DNA from: Candidatus Falkowbacteria bacterium
Lineage (GTDB): Bacteria > Patescibacteriota > Patescibacteriia > Patescibacteriales > Patescibacteriaceae
NCBI GenBank assembly: GCA_016699775.1
Contig: CP065010.1
Location: forward strand, 372,001-436,000
DNA length: 64,000 bases
Direction: 5' to 3'
Numbering within the stretch: position 1 is the first letter of the stretch; each line of letters begins with the position of its first letter. Both the position numbers and the translations under genes were made by a program. This document shows, piece by piece, positions 1 through 7,763 of the stretch. The notes beneath the pieces are model-generated. The model worked only from the letters and a program-made list of their open reading frames with translations. It ran no database searches and had not been told where the DNA came from.

Positions 1-53
1 TGGAAAATGGTAGTTGTGGAAAAATTCTTTTTAGTATACATAGTCATTGTTTA

Positions 54-84
54 ATAAAAAAACTTCACAGCAGTGAGGTTTCTT
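54..84. terminator. Hairpin with A/T flanks, possible terminator
   Basis: An 8-bp stem (61-68 with 73-80, one G-T pair) with an AGCA loop follows a run of seven A and is followed by TTTCTT. It could end a transcript entering from the left of the window, or one on the minus strand. No gene is visible to its left. Confidence 0.4.
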
Positions 85-116
85 AATTTTAAGGATTTTA
101 GTAATGCCCTTTAATT

Positions 117-145
117 TTGTCATAGTGTAGGGACAGTGATACAAT
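117..145 (+). promoter_or_regulatory. Sigma-70-type promoter of the GtrA-like gene
   Basis: TTGTCA at 117-122, a 17-base spacer and TACAAT at 140-145. The predicted transcription start falls at about 152-153, on the A of the start codon at 153. The gene has no Shine-Dalgarno sequence, so its mRNA is probably leaderless. Confidence 0.7.
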
Positions 146-152
146 AGAATTA

Positions 153-533
153 ATGCAAAAGATTTTTTCCCCTTCATTTTTAAAATATTTGGCAATTGGA
201 GTAAGCACGGTTGCTCTTGATTTTTTATCTCTTATAGCCTTTAAACATCTTTTATTTTTAAGCGCTACAGTGGCGGTGGCGCTTAATCAACTATTTGTCT
301 GGATGTTTAATTTTACTCTGAATAAACACTTTACCTTTAAAAATAAAGCGCTTCCATATGCTCAATTTCTACGTTATTCCTTTCTGGCTGGTCTAAACTA
401 TATTTTTTCTGTTATAACTATGCATTTTTTTAGTGATAGATTGGGTTATGATTACTTAGTAGTGCGAGGAGGCACTATCGTTATTATGACTTTATGGAAT
501 TACTTTATTTATAAATACTGGATCTATGCTTGA
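153..533 (+). CDS. GtrA-like polytopic membrane protein
   Basis: A 126-residue protein with four predicted membrane segments (about 11-30, 35-55, 70-92 and 100-122) and the small size and hydrophobic pattern of the GtrA family (PF04138). Family members help move or flip lipid-linked sugars for cell-surface glycosylation. The ATG at 153 coincides with the predicted transcription start, which supports this start. The last eight bases overlap the next gene, a membrane glycosyltransferase, so the two are probably co-expressed and act on the same lipid-linked sugar. The family call rests on fold pattern and size; the exact substrate cannot be told. Confidence 0.75.
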   Translation: MQKIFSPSFLKYLAIGVSTVALDFLSLIAFKHLLFLSATVAVALNQLFVWMFNFTLNKHFTFKNKALPYAQFLRYSFLAGLNYIFSVITMHFFSDRLGYDYLVVRGGTIVIMTLWNYFIYKYWIYA

Positions 534-2226
534 AACACTTTCTTTTGAATTGGCTCAAAATATTATGGTTGCTAAAATTTGCTTAGTGGTGGCCATGAGC
601 TTGGGAATAACGGGAATATTTACCAAAAAAATAAAGGCTTGGGTATTTTTAGTAGGCATTGGGCTATGTATGGGATTGGCGTATTACTCGCTTGTTCATA
701 ATTTAGAGCTACCGTTATGGGGTTTGGTTGGTGATGAAATTACTATCTCAGCGATGTATACGACCTTTACTCATCACAGTATTTTTTCTGATTTTGCTTA
801 TCACCACTTACCGCCCTTTTATCCGCCCTTATTTTTTATAGTTATAGCACTGGGTGGTAAGTTATTAGATTTGAATGGAATTGCTACGGCAAAACTAGGA
901 GCAACTCTTACCTTTATCTTTTTCCCAATTATTGTCTATGGTATCCAGAAATTATACTGGCGAGGTAAAAATAAGTTTGCTCAGGCCGAAGTAGCATTCC
1001 TATCTGCTCCTTTATTAATTTTGACCTTTGTTAATGTTGATGAAGTTATTGGGAAGCCCTATGAACTATTTGCAGCTGTCGGAGCTGTCTATTGGTTGCT
1101 TTTTTTATATTTAGAACTTAAAAAAAATAACTGGACGTATAAAAAAGCTCTAATTTTTGGAGTCACTGGTGGGCTTATTTTTATGACCTATTATTTATGG
1201 TTAATTTTTGCAGCCATTGCTCTGTCTCTTCTTAGTTTAGGTATTAGCAAAGAGAATCAGTTTAAATTTTTTAGGCGCCTGGCTCTAGTATTTGCGCTGA
1301 CGTTTCTAGCTAGTTTACCCTTTTTATTCCCCCTTATTAAAGTATATGCCACGACAGGGTCTGAAAATTGGCAAGCGGCTCTTTTTACAATAGCTAACAT
1401 AAATTGGCGAACATTATTTTTTGACACGTTAAGCTGGAAGTCATTGCTGATGTTGAGTGGTTTTATCGCAATTATCTATAACTATCGGTTGGAAAAAAAT
1501 AAACCACTCCTGGCGGCTATGACAACAGTGTATATTTGGTGGGGGATGGGTTTAATCACTCTTTTGTTATTTGCAGTACCGATGCAAGAATTCCGAGGTT
1601 TCTACTTTTTCTTTCCAACTATTTTGGGAGTTGGTCTATCCTTCGGAATAGCTCAGGGCTGGGAATATCTAGATAAATATAAAAATGGCCAGACGATAAA
1701 AATTGTTATGGCCTTGGCGGGTTTAGTATTATTTGTTCAATTGAGTATTCTTGGAACTTTTATTGATGAGCCAATTGTTCATCAACGGCTAATAGCTTCA
1801 AAGGTCGCTCCAGCTAATTTAAAATCACTGTCCTCTTTTCTTAATGATCATTCAAGTGATGAATTAACCTTAAATGCTGTGCCATCTCTTTCAGCTTGGG
1901 TGCCAATAAATTCAGTAATTTACTTTAATCAGCACAATAGTCATCCTGCCTCTCATTTCTCTAATCGCTTAACTTATATCAAAACATTAGCTGAGGCTAG
2001 AAATGCCGAAGAGTTCTTTGAGCTAACCAAATATTCTCCCTTTGGACCAATCAGTCGTCTAATTTTATATCGTAATGAGAGTGGTTATCCGCTATTTTTC
2101 CATGTAGATAAAATAATGACAGGCTTTGAGGAAATAAGTCTTACAATTCCTCTAGATTTAATTTCTGATAAATATTTTGAGAAGATTTATTTTATTGATG
2201 GTTATGAAGTGTGGCAAGCACGTTGA
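526..2226 (+). CDS. Polytopic GT-C-type membrane glycosyltransferase
   Basis: A 566-residue integral membrane protein with about 11-12 hydrophobic segments. The first large extracytoplasmic loop holds an Asp-Glu pair at residues 70-71, where GT-C enzymes keep their catalytic acid, followed by a Pro-rich PPFYPPLFF stretch (about 97-105) like that of arabinosyl- and mannosyl-transferases using polyprenyl-phosphate sugars. The C-terminal 130 residues are soluble and presumably face outward. It overlaps the GtrA-like gene by 8 bases, fitting a flippase-transferase pair. No close subfamily is recognised; an ArnT/PMT-like or AftA-like enzyme are both possible. Confidence 0.65.
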   Translation: MLETLSFELAQNIMVAKICLVVAMSLGITGIFTKKIKAWVFLVGIGLCMGLAYYSLVHNLELPLWGLVGDEITISAMYTTFTHHSIFSDFAYHHLPPFYPPLFFIVIALGGKLLDLNGIATAKLGATLTFIFFPIIVYGIQKLYWRGKNKFAQAEVAFLSAPLLILTFVNVDEVIGKPYELFAAVGAVYWLLFLYLELKKNNWTYKKALIFGVTGGLIFMTYYLWLIFAAIALSLLSLGISKENQFKFFRRLALVFALTFLASLPFLFPLIKVYATTGSENWQAALFTIANINWRTLFFDTLSWKSLLMLSGFIAIIYNYRLEKNKPLLAAMTTVYIWWGMGLITLLLFAVPMQEFRGFYFFFPTILGVGLSFGIAQGWEYLDKYKNGQTIKIVMALAGLVLFVQLSILGTFIDEPIVHQRLIASKVAPANLKSLSSFLNDHSSDELTLNAVPSLSAWVPINSVIYFNQHNSHPASHFSNRLTYIKTLAEARNAEEFFELTKYSPFGPISRLILYRNESGYPLFFHVDKIMTGFEEISLTIPLDLISDKYFEKIYFIDGYEVWQAR

Positions 2227-2338
2227 GTATATATTGTCTAATACAATTGAAGGGGTGCTTTCTTTAGTGGGTAAGTTTTGAACTATGGGTTGGGAACAAA
2301 TAGACTTAGAATTACAATTATTACTTTTTTAGAACAAT

Positions 2339-2378
2339 AAAAAAAGCCTACTCATTACAAGATTTGTAATTTTCGGCT
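2339..2378 (-). terminator. Terminator of the secreted protein gene at 2390
   Basis: On the minus strand, AGCC pairs with GGCT (outer) and ATTACAA with TTGTAAT (inner), followed by a run of seven T. It lies just past the stop of the minus-strand gene and closes the left edge of the first acquired-gene locus. Confidence 0.7.
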
Positions 2379-2389
2379 GAATCTTTAAT

Positions 2390-2929
2390 TCATTCAATAA
2401 TTAATTTGTAGGAGATTTCAATCGGTTCTCCCGCTGTAACTTTAAGTATTGTTTCTATTCTTTTTTCATTTTTTTGGGGGACAAATCCATACTCATCATC
2501 TTTTATGGAGATTGTTTTGACATTTGCCACCGCTGGAATACTTACGGAAAGAATTTTACCTGTATTCTTGTATTCCCAATTTATATAAAAGCGTAGTTCG
2601 TAGAGCCAGGCTGGATCTAATTTTTCATGACTAAAACTTTTTTCTAAATATTTATACGTAAACTCTTGATTGATAAAATCAAGGAAAATTACGTTTGTTT
2701 TATTCGAAGTATCAATAATCATAACTTCGGCTTGGAACGATTCTGTATTTACCAAATATCCGTAAGGATTTATAGCCTCAGCCATACATCCAGAAATATT
2801 TATGGTTTTTTCGGTGGTATTAATTTTACTGTTAAAAATCCAGAATTGCTCTGTGTTTGATTGGCTCATTAAAGAACCTGAACCGAAAAAAATTGCAACT
2901 AATACAAGCATTATTTTTTTCATTTCCAT
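2390..2929 (-). CDS. Secreted protein of unknown function (acquired-type gene)
   Basis: A 179-residue protein with a clear N-terminal signal peptide (Lys-Lys, hydrophobic core, cleavage probably after the SLMSQS region) and a beta-rich remainder with no recognised domain. An AAAGGGA Shine-Dalgarno sequence sits six bases before the second ATG, so the start may be at 2923 instead of 2929. It has its own consensus promoter (3038-3066) and terminator (2339-2378), and is divergent from the SPFH gene. Nearby core genes lack Shine-Dalgarno sequences; this and the N-terminus style point to a Bacteroidota/Ignavibacteria-like source. Function unknown. Confidence 0.7.
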   Translation of the reverse strand: MEMKKIMLVLVAIFFGSGSLMSQSNTEQFWIFNSKINTTEKTINISGCMAEAINPYGYLVNTESFQAEVMIIDTSNKTNVIFLDFINQEFTYKYLEKSFSHEKLDPAWLYELRFYINWEYKNTGKILSVSIPAVANVKTISIKDDEYGFVPQKNEKRIETILKVTAGEPIEISYKLIIE

Positions 2930-3037
2930 TCCCTTTCTTTTGATTAAGTTTAATATATTGAATTATCCCAATCTCCAAATAGAAACTAGAAGAATTCAAT
3001 AAATCGTTTATTTTAAAGTACTAAATTAAACACAAAA

Positions 3038-3066
3038 AATATATCATATAATTATATTTTTGTCAA
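3038..3066 (-). promoter_or_regulatory. Consensus promoter of the 2390 gene
   Basis: Minus strand TTGACA (3066-3061), 17-base spacer, TATATT (3043-3038). The spacer is an AT-rich run very like those of the promoters at 3079-3107 and 58260-58288. The leader is about 100 bases. Confidence 0.8.
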
Positions 3067-3078
3067 GGGATTAGATTA

Positions 3079-3107
3079 TTGACAAAATATAGATTATATG
3101 CTATATT
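3079..3107 (+). promoter_or_regulatory. Consensus promoter of the SPFH gene
   Basis: TTGACA at 3079-3084, 17-base spacer, TATATT at 3102-3107. It lies back to back with the minus-strand promoter at 3038-3066, only 12 bases apart. A small ATTCAAT/ATTGAAT hairpin follows in the leader. Confidence 0.8.
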
Positions 3108-3187
3108 ATATGATTCAATGAAATATATTGAATTTGCCCTATAAAAACCAATTAACTAAGTAATAAACTAAAATCAAAAGGAGTAAA

Positions 3188-4171
3188 ATGTCACAAGCAA
3201 GTGGAACTTCTCTAGTAACCTATATCATTTATGGTGTTAGCCTACTTGGTATAATTTCTTTATTAGTTTCATCTTTTTTCACAATTGAGCAGAAACACGT
3301 TGGGATTGTCCAAAGATTTGGAAAATTCTTACGTATTGCAAATGCCGGACTCAATTTTAAAGTTCCATTTATTGATCAGGTTGCCGAGGTTCTCAGTTTG
3401 AAAATTGAAGAACTGGACGTGGAAGTTGAAACAAAGACAAAAGACAATGTTTTTGTTGATATGAACGTTTCTGTTCAGTATTCTGTAATTCCCGGCAGAG
3501 AAAAAGAAGCTTTCTACGAACTAACTTCTCCAAAAGAACAAATTGAATCTTATGTTTTTGACGTTGTAAGAGCCGAAGTTCCAAAAACAGTTTTGGATGA
3601 AGTTTTCGAAAAAAAGGATTCAATTGCAGAAGCGATTGAAAAAGAGTTAAAAGATACAATGGAAGATTATGGTTACAAGATACATAAAGCTTTGGTGACC
3701 AACATTGATCCGGATCAAAAAGTGAAGGATGCAATGAATGAGATCAATTCAGCGCAGCGATTAAAGCTGGCAGCCATTGAGCAAGGTGAAGCAAAAAAGA
3801 TTCTGCAAGTTAAAGAAGCAGAAGGAGAAGCCGAAAGCAAAAAGTTACAAGGGAAAGGAATTGCAGATCAGCGAAGAGAGATTGCTAAAGGATTAGAAGA
3901 ATCCGTGGAAGACCTCTCGGAAAAGACCGGGGTTGATTCTAAAACGGTAATGGAACTGTTATTAACTGTTCAATATTATGACACATTGAAAGAAATGGCA
4001 GCATCTTCAAAGTCAAATGTAATTTTTACATCCACTTCTCCGGCAGGACTCAAAGATCTCACTTCTCAAATTTCTGAAGGAATAATTGCAGCCAATGTAG
4101 CTATTGATAAGCCAATTAATAACTCAGAAGAGAATAAAATTATTCAATCAGATCATCTGGCAATGAAGTAA
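3188..4171 (+). CDS. SPFH/band-7 (stomatin-like) membrane protein
   Basis: A 327-residue protein with one N-terminal membrane segment (about 9-29), an SPFH/band-7 domain (about 30-205) and a helical Glu/Lys/Ala-rich segment (about 190-245). SPFH proteins form ring-like membrane scaffolds and often modulate membrane proteases. AGGAG lies close before the ATG, and promoter and terminator are its own. Arginine codons lean to AGA (4 of 7). After the stop at 4169-4171, another frame runs on for about 20 codons encoding a very acidic Lys/Asp/Glu/Asn tail, so the stop may come from a one-base frameshift. The family is sure; the partner is unknown. Confidence 0.85.
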   Translation: MSQASGTSLVTYIIYGVSLLGIISLLVSSFFTIEQKHVGIVQRFGKFLRIANAGLNFKVPFIDQVAEVLSLKIEELDVEVETKTKDNVFVDMNVSVQYSVIPGREKEAFYELTSPKEQIESYVFDVVRAEVPKTVLDEVFEKKDSIAEAIEKELKDTMEDYGYKIHKALVTNIDPDQKVKDAMNEINSAQRLKLAAIEQGEAKKILQVKEAEGEAESKKLQGKGIADQRREIAKGLEESVEDLSEKTGVDSKTVMELLLTVQYYDTLKEMAASSKSNVIFTSTSPAGLKDLTSQISEGIIAANVAIDKPINNSEENKIIQSDHLAMK

Positions 4172-4264
4172 AAAAGAAGAAAGAAAAAAAGATCCGGATG
4201 AGGAAAATAAAGAAAATGATAACGAAGAAAATTAAAGAGTAAAAAAACTCTTCGAAAATATGAT

Positions 4265-4297
4265 AATCCCCAATGAAGTTTTGTTGGGGATTTTTTA
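4265..4297 (+). terminator. Terminator after the SPFH gene
   Basis: An AATCCCC/GGGGATT stem with a TTTTTT run at 4291-4296. It closes the first acquired-gene locus on its right. Confidence 0.8.
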
Positions 4298-4319
4298 TTT
4301 TCAAAATTAAATAAAAATG

Positions 4320-4570
4320 CGTGCTGTCGTTTAGATCCTTTATGTAGTTGAAACGATGCTCGAGGACAGGGATTTTCGCCCTCGTTTTGCTCGCGAGGGC
4401 GCTCGCAAAACTCGCTTGTCCTGGGTCAGCCCAAATGTTTCTCTGAAACATTTGTGATCGCTCGCTGTGCTCTCGCACGATAGTGCTCGAGCTAGCTCAC
4501 TTCTGACCTGTTCGAATCCCTCCCGAAGTTAAAATAAATAACCGTCCGCTGGACGATTATTTATTTCAAT
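4320..4570. repeat. GC-rich palindromic mosaic with tRNA-like fragments
   Basis: This gene-free stretch is richer in G and C than its surroundings. It holds several inverted repeats: CGCCCTCG/CGAGGGCG, CAAATGTTT/AAACATTTG, and a 16-bp near-perfect stem at about 4532-4566 around a GCT loop. Two pieces resemble tRNA ends. The run at about 4353-4372 repeats the 3' end of the adjacent tRNA-Gln (GCTCGAGGACAGGGATT), and about 4502-4525 resembles a T-arm (GTTCGAATCCC). It looks like decayed tRNA copies or a mobile palindromic element. An open frame on the minus strand here is not credible as a gene. Confidence 0.6.
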
Positions 4571-4571
4571 G

Positions 4572-4642
4572 CTCGAGGACAGGGATTCGAACCCCGATAG
4601 CCAGGACCAAAACCTGGAGTCCTACCATTAGACGATCCTCGA
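4572..4642 (-). tRNA. tRNA-Gln (UUG)
   Basis: The minus strand folds into a tRNA: acceptor TCGAGGA/TCCTCGA, anticodon stem CCAGG/CCTGG around loop TTTTGGT giving anticodon TTG, and a T-arm with GGTTCGAATCC. The 3' CCA is not encoded. It separates the first acquired-gene locus and its repeat mosaic from the htrA-like operon. Confidence 0.92.
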
Positions 4643-4781
4643 ATAAAATCTATAAAATTGACCCTTCCAAGGCTAAGGCTGAGGAAGGTTTTTATTACTT
4701 TAAAACAAAGTTATCATATAGATTTTTCATAGTCTTGTCAAAGTCTGCTATAATTAAAGAATTATACTTATATATATTATT

Positions 4782-5867
4782 ATGGAAATAATCCGTACTG
4801 CGTTAGCGTGGTCTGTCATCGCAATCACTACAGTTTTTGTTGGTTTTGGTGTTTCTCAAGTTATTTCACATCAAAATGTTCATGCAGATGTTTTGCAATT
4901 TGATGAACAAGAGGCAACGATTCGAGCGATTAAAAGAGCTATTCCCGGAGTGGTTAGCATTTCTATTCAACAGCCATCAGATAATCCTGCTGACCCAAAG
5001 AAGGTAAAAAAGGGCAGTGGCAGTGGCTTTTTAATTTCAGCTGATGGTTTAATTCTCACTAACAAACATGTCGTGGAAAGTGGAGATGAAAAGAGTGAGT
5101 ATAAAGTCACGCTCTATTCTGGAAAACAATACTTTGCGCAATTAATTGGCAAAGATCCCTTGAATGATTTGGCAATATTAAAAATCTATGACAAAAATTT
5201 ACCTTATCTAGAAATAGGGGATAGTAATAAGTTAACGATCGGGATGACAGTTATTGCGATCGGAAATGCCTTGGGTCGCTATGACAATTCTGCAACCAAA
5301 GGTATTGTTTCTGGCTTAGCCAGAAATCTTTCTATCTTTGGGGTTGAATCTGGTGATTTAAGAAACTTAATTCAAACTGATGCCGAGATTAATTTGGGAA
5401 ATTCTGGCGGGCCATTAATTAATTTGGAAGGAAAAGTTGTTGGAGTTAACGTTGCCAAAGATAACGGTGGACAGAGTATTGGTTTTTCTATCCCAATAAA
5501 CGAAGTGAAACCAATTATTGAGAGTGCTCGAACTAGTGAACGGATTAGCCGAGCTTATGTTGGTCTTCGTTTTTATATGATCACCCCTGAGTTAGCTGAT
5601 GAAAAGAAATTACTGAGAACTACAGGAGCTTTAATTATGCCTGGGCTTGAAGAGGGAGAAGTGGCAATTATTCCTGGTGGTCCAGCTGACAAAGCTGGCT
5701 TGCAAGAAGGGGATATTATTTTTGAAATTGATGGTCGAGTCTTAGATGAACGATTGCCTATATCAGCAATTATTAATCAGTTTAAACCTGGCAAAAAACT
5801 TGGCTTTAAAGTTCAACGAGGTAAGTCTATTTTTAATAAAATTGTAACATTAGAGGAAATTAAATAA
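4782..5867 (+). CDS. htrA: HtrA/DegP-like membrane-anchored serine protease
   Basis: A 361-residue S1C-family protease. One N-terminal membrane anchor (about 8-27) places the rest outside the membrane. The catalytic triad is visible: His96 in LTNKHVV, Asp129 in NDLAI, and Ser208 in GNSGGPL. One PDZ domain follows (about 270-355) instead of the two of DegP, which is usual for DegS- or HtrA-type Gram-positive forms. Its role would be trimming misfolded or signalling proteins at the cell surface. A TATAAT lies at 4749-4754. The stop is one base from the PfkB-like gene, so the two are co-transcribed. Confidence 0.9.
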   Translation: MEIIRTALAWSVIAITTVFVGFGVSQVISHQNVHADVLQFDEQEATIRAIKRAIPGVVSISIQQPSDNPADPKKVKKGSGSGFLISADGLILTNKHVVESGDEKSEYKVTLYSGKQYFAQLIGKDPLNDLAILKIYDKNLPYLEIGDSNKLTIGMTVIAIGNALGRYDNSATKGIVSGLARNLSIFGVESGDLRNLIQTDAEINLGNSGGPLINLEGKVVGVNVAKDNGGQSIGFSIPINEVKPIIESARTSERISRAYVGLRFYMITPELADEKKLLRTTGALIMPGLEEGEVAIIPGGPADKAGLQEGDIIFEIDGRVLDERLPISAIINQFKPGKKLGFKVQRGKSIFNKIVTLEEIK

Positions 5868-5868
5868 T

Positions 5869-6837
5869 ATGAAACCAAAGTTTGATGTTATTACTATCGG
5901 AGGTGCTACAGAGGATATTTTCTATACTGTTGATGACTTTATATTGATTGATAATGCTAATGATGTATTACATAGAAAGTTAATGGCTTTTGAATATGGT
6001 TCAAAAATTGGAGTTCCAGAAATATCAGTTGCTTTTGGGGGTGGAGCTACTAATGCAGCCGTATCATTTTCTCGTTTAGGGTTAAGAACAGCTATGATTG
6101 GGGCTGTTGGTCATGACGGTCGGGGACTGGCAATTATTCGTAATTTAGCAAAACACAAGGTTAATAGTTTAATGGTTGAAACTATTAGCAATGCTCATTC
6201 AGGGGTTTCTTTTATCCTTGAAAATAGTGGTGATGATCATATTGTCTTTACCCACCGTGGAGCCAATGACAATTTAGTCTTGAATCAAAAGCAGTGCAAA
6301 GAAATTAAAAAAGTTTCTTTAGTTTATGTAACGTCACTGTCGGGAAACTGGAAAAAAAATCTTGAGGCAATTTTTAATAATGCTAAGTCTGTCGCCTGGA
6401 ACCCTGGTCGTCAGCAAATTTCTGCTGGCATGAAAGTCTTATCGCCATTTTTACGAAAAACTAATATATTAATTTGTAATAAAGATGAAGCAACTGAGTT
6501 AGTAGCTTCTCAGAATAATACTATACCAAGTACATCATTGAATAATATAAGATTTTTATTAAAAGAATTAAAGAAACTAGTGCCTGGATATGTTGTTATT
6601 ACAAATGGAGAACGAGGTTCAATGGCGTTTGATGGCAAAAAAGTCTATGAACAAAAAATAGTTAAAGTAAAAAAGATAGTGAATACAACCGGAGTTGGTG
6701 ATGCTTTTGGCTCTTCATTTGCTGCAGGAATGAAATTGTATCAAGGAGATATCGCCAAGTCATTATTGTTAGGGGCAAAAAATTCAGCAGCAGTTGTTGG
6801 TAGAAAAGGTGCTCAACAGGGGTTATTATATTTCTAG
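5869..6837 (+). CDS. PfkB-family sugar or nucleoside kinase
   Basis: A 322-residue ribokinase-fold enzyme. The N-terminal substrate motif GGGATNAAVSFSRLG lies at about 60-75 and the C-terminal ATP/anion-hole motif TTGVGDAFGSS at about 273-283, with catalytic Asp at about 278. The family phosphorylates sugars or nucleosides with ATP; the substrate cannot be assigned, and ribokinase- or adenosine-kinase-like roles are both possible. It starts right after htrA and ends one base before mutM, so the three form one tight operon without Shine-Dalgarno sequences. Confidence 0.88.
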   Translation: MKPKFDVITIGGATEDIFYTVDDFILIDNANDVLHRKLMAFEYGSKIGVPEISVAFGGGATNAAVSFSRLGLRTAMIGAVGHDGRGLAIIRNLAKHKVNSLMVETISNAHSGVSFILENSGDDHIVFTHRGANDNLVLNQKQCKEIKKVSLVYVTSLSGNWKKNLEAIFNNAKSVAWNPGRQQISAGMKVLSPFLRKTNILICNKDEATELVASQNNTIPSTSLNNIRFLLKELKKLVPGYVVITNGERGSMAFDGKKVYEQKIVKVKKIVNTTGVGDAFGSSFAAGMKLYQGDIAKSLLLGAKNSAAVVGRKGAQQGLLYF

Positions 6838-6838
6838 T

Positions 6839-7699
6839 ATGCCCGAGCTTCCAGAAGTAGAAACAATTGCCAGAGATCTCCATACTCATCTTAAAGGACA
6901 GAAAGTTAAAAATATAACCATTATTGGTTCAGATAGTTTCCTGCATAGCCCTATATCAGAGGTACAACGAGCGATAGTAAAAAATAAAGTTAAGCGGATT
7001 TTTCGACGGGCAAAGATGTTGGTAATTGACTGTGGTTCACAGCTTATTATATTTCATCTAAAAATGACCGGGCAGCTAATTTATACTTTCAAAAAGTCTT
7101 TCTTAGCTGGTGGACATCCTATTGTTTCTACAGGAGTTACGGTCCCGAATAAGTATACAAGGTTAGTTATTAATTTTAATAATGGCGGAGTACTGTATTT
7201 TAATGATCTACGAAAATTTGGGTGGGTAAAATTATTTTCAAAGGACGAGTATCTACAACTTGAAAAAAAACTTGGTCTTGAACCCTTGGAAGGCGATTTT
7301 TCGTTAGCTTTTTTTAAAAAAATGCTTGCTCGGCGTGGTCGTTCACCAATCAAAGCAGTCTTACTTGATCAAACCTATTTGGTCGGTCTTGGAAATATCT
7401 ATGTTGATGAAGTGCTATTCCGGAGTAAGGTTAAACCAAGTCGAAGAACGGAAAGTTTAACTGAACTGGAAATAAAAAAATTGTGGCAATCTATACCAGT
7501 GATTCTACGAAATTCAATTAAACAGCGTGGTACAACTTTTAGGAATTACTTGGCGCCATCTGGCTTAAAGGGAAATTTTATGAATTTTCTAAAAGTGTAT
7601 GGAAGGGGGAATAAACCTTGTTTAGTTTGTGGTCGTTTATTACAGAAATCTCGTATTGCTGGACGAGGAACTCATTGGTGTTTGTATTGTCAGAAGTAA
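6839..7699 (+). CDS. mutM: Formamidopyrimidine-DNA glycosylase
   Basis: A base-excision repair enzyme that removes oxidised purines such as 8-oxoguanine and cuts the strand. The start at 6839 is fixed by function: Pro2 of MPELPEVE is the catalytic nucleophile, so upstream in-frame codons are not used. Glu3, Glu6 and Lys59 (RRAKML) fit the active site. The C-terminus holds the zinc finger Cys261, Cys264, Cys281 and Cys284 with conserved Arg276. At 286 residues it is full length. It begins one base after the stop of the PfkB-like kinase. Confidence 0.95.
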   Translation: MPELPEVETIARDLHTHLKGQKVKNITIIGSDSFLHSPISEVQRAIVKNKVKRIFRRAKMLVIDCGSQLIIFHLKMTGQLIYTFKKSFLAGGHPIVSTGVTVPNKYTRLVINFNNGGVLYFNDLRKFGWVKLFSKDEYLQLEKKLGLEPLEGDFSLAFFKKMLARRGRSPIKAVLLDQTYLVGLGNIYVDEVLFRSKVKPSRRTESLTELEIKKLWQSIPVILRNSIKQRGTTFRNYLAPSGLKGNFMNFLKVYGRGNKPCLVCGRLLQKSRIAGRGTHWCLYCQK

Positions 7700-7748
7700 T
7701 CGTGGTTATTTATTAATTTTCACATTTAACAATTTAGCAGTTTCATTG

Positions 7749-7754
7749 TATAAT
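7749..7754 (+). promoter_or_regulatory. Minus-10 element of a leaderless gene
   Basis: TATAAT lies 9 bases before the ATG at 7764, so transcription should begin at or within a base or two of the start codon. The minus-35 region is weak. Confidence 0.6.
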
Positions 7755-7763
7755 ATAGGTGTT

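Noticed and set aside
4140..4478. Open frame of 112 codons on the minus strand across the SPFH end and tRNA mosaic
   Set aside because: It crosses a terminator and palindromic repeats, has low-complexity Phe/Ile runs and overlaps the SPFH gene.
4502..4525. Second tRNA gene on the plus strand
   Set aside because: Only a T-arm-like piece is present; no acceptor, D-arm or anticodon arm can be built around it.
7629..7763. Upstream extension of the Cys-rich secreted protein
   Set aside because: It would lie inside mutM and before the promoter, and would bury the signal peptide.
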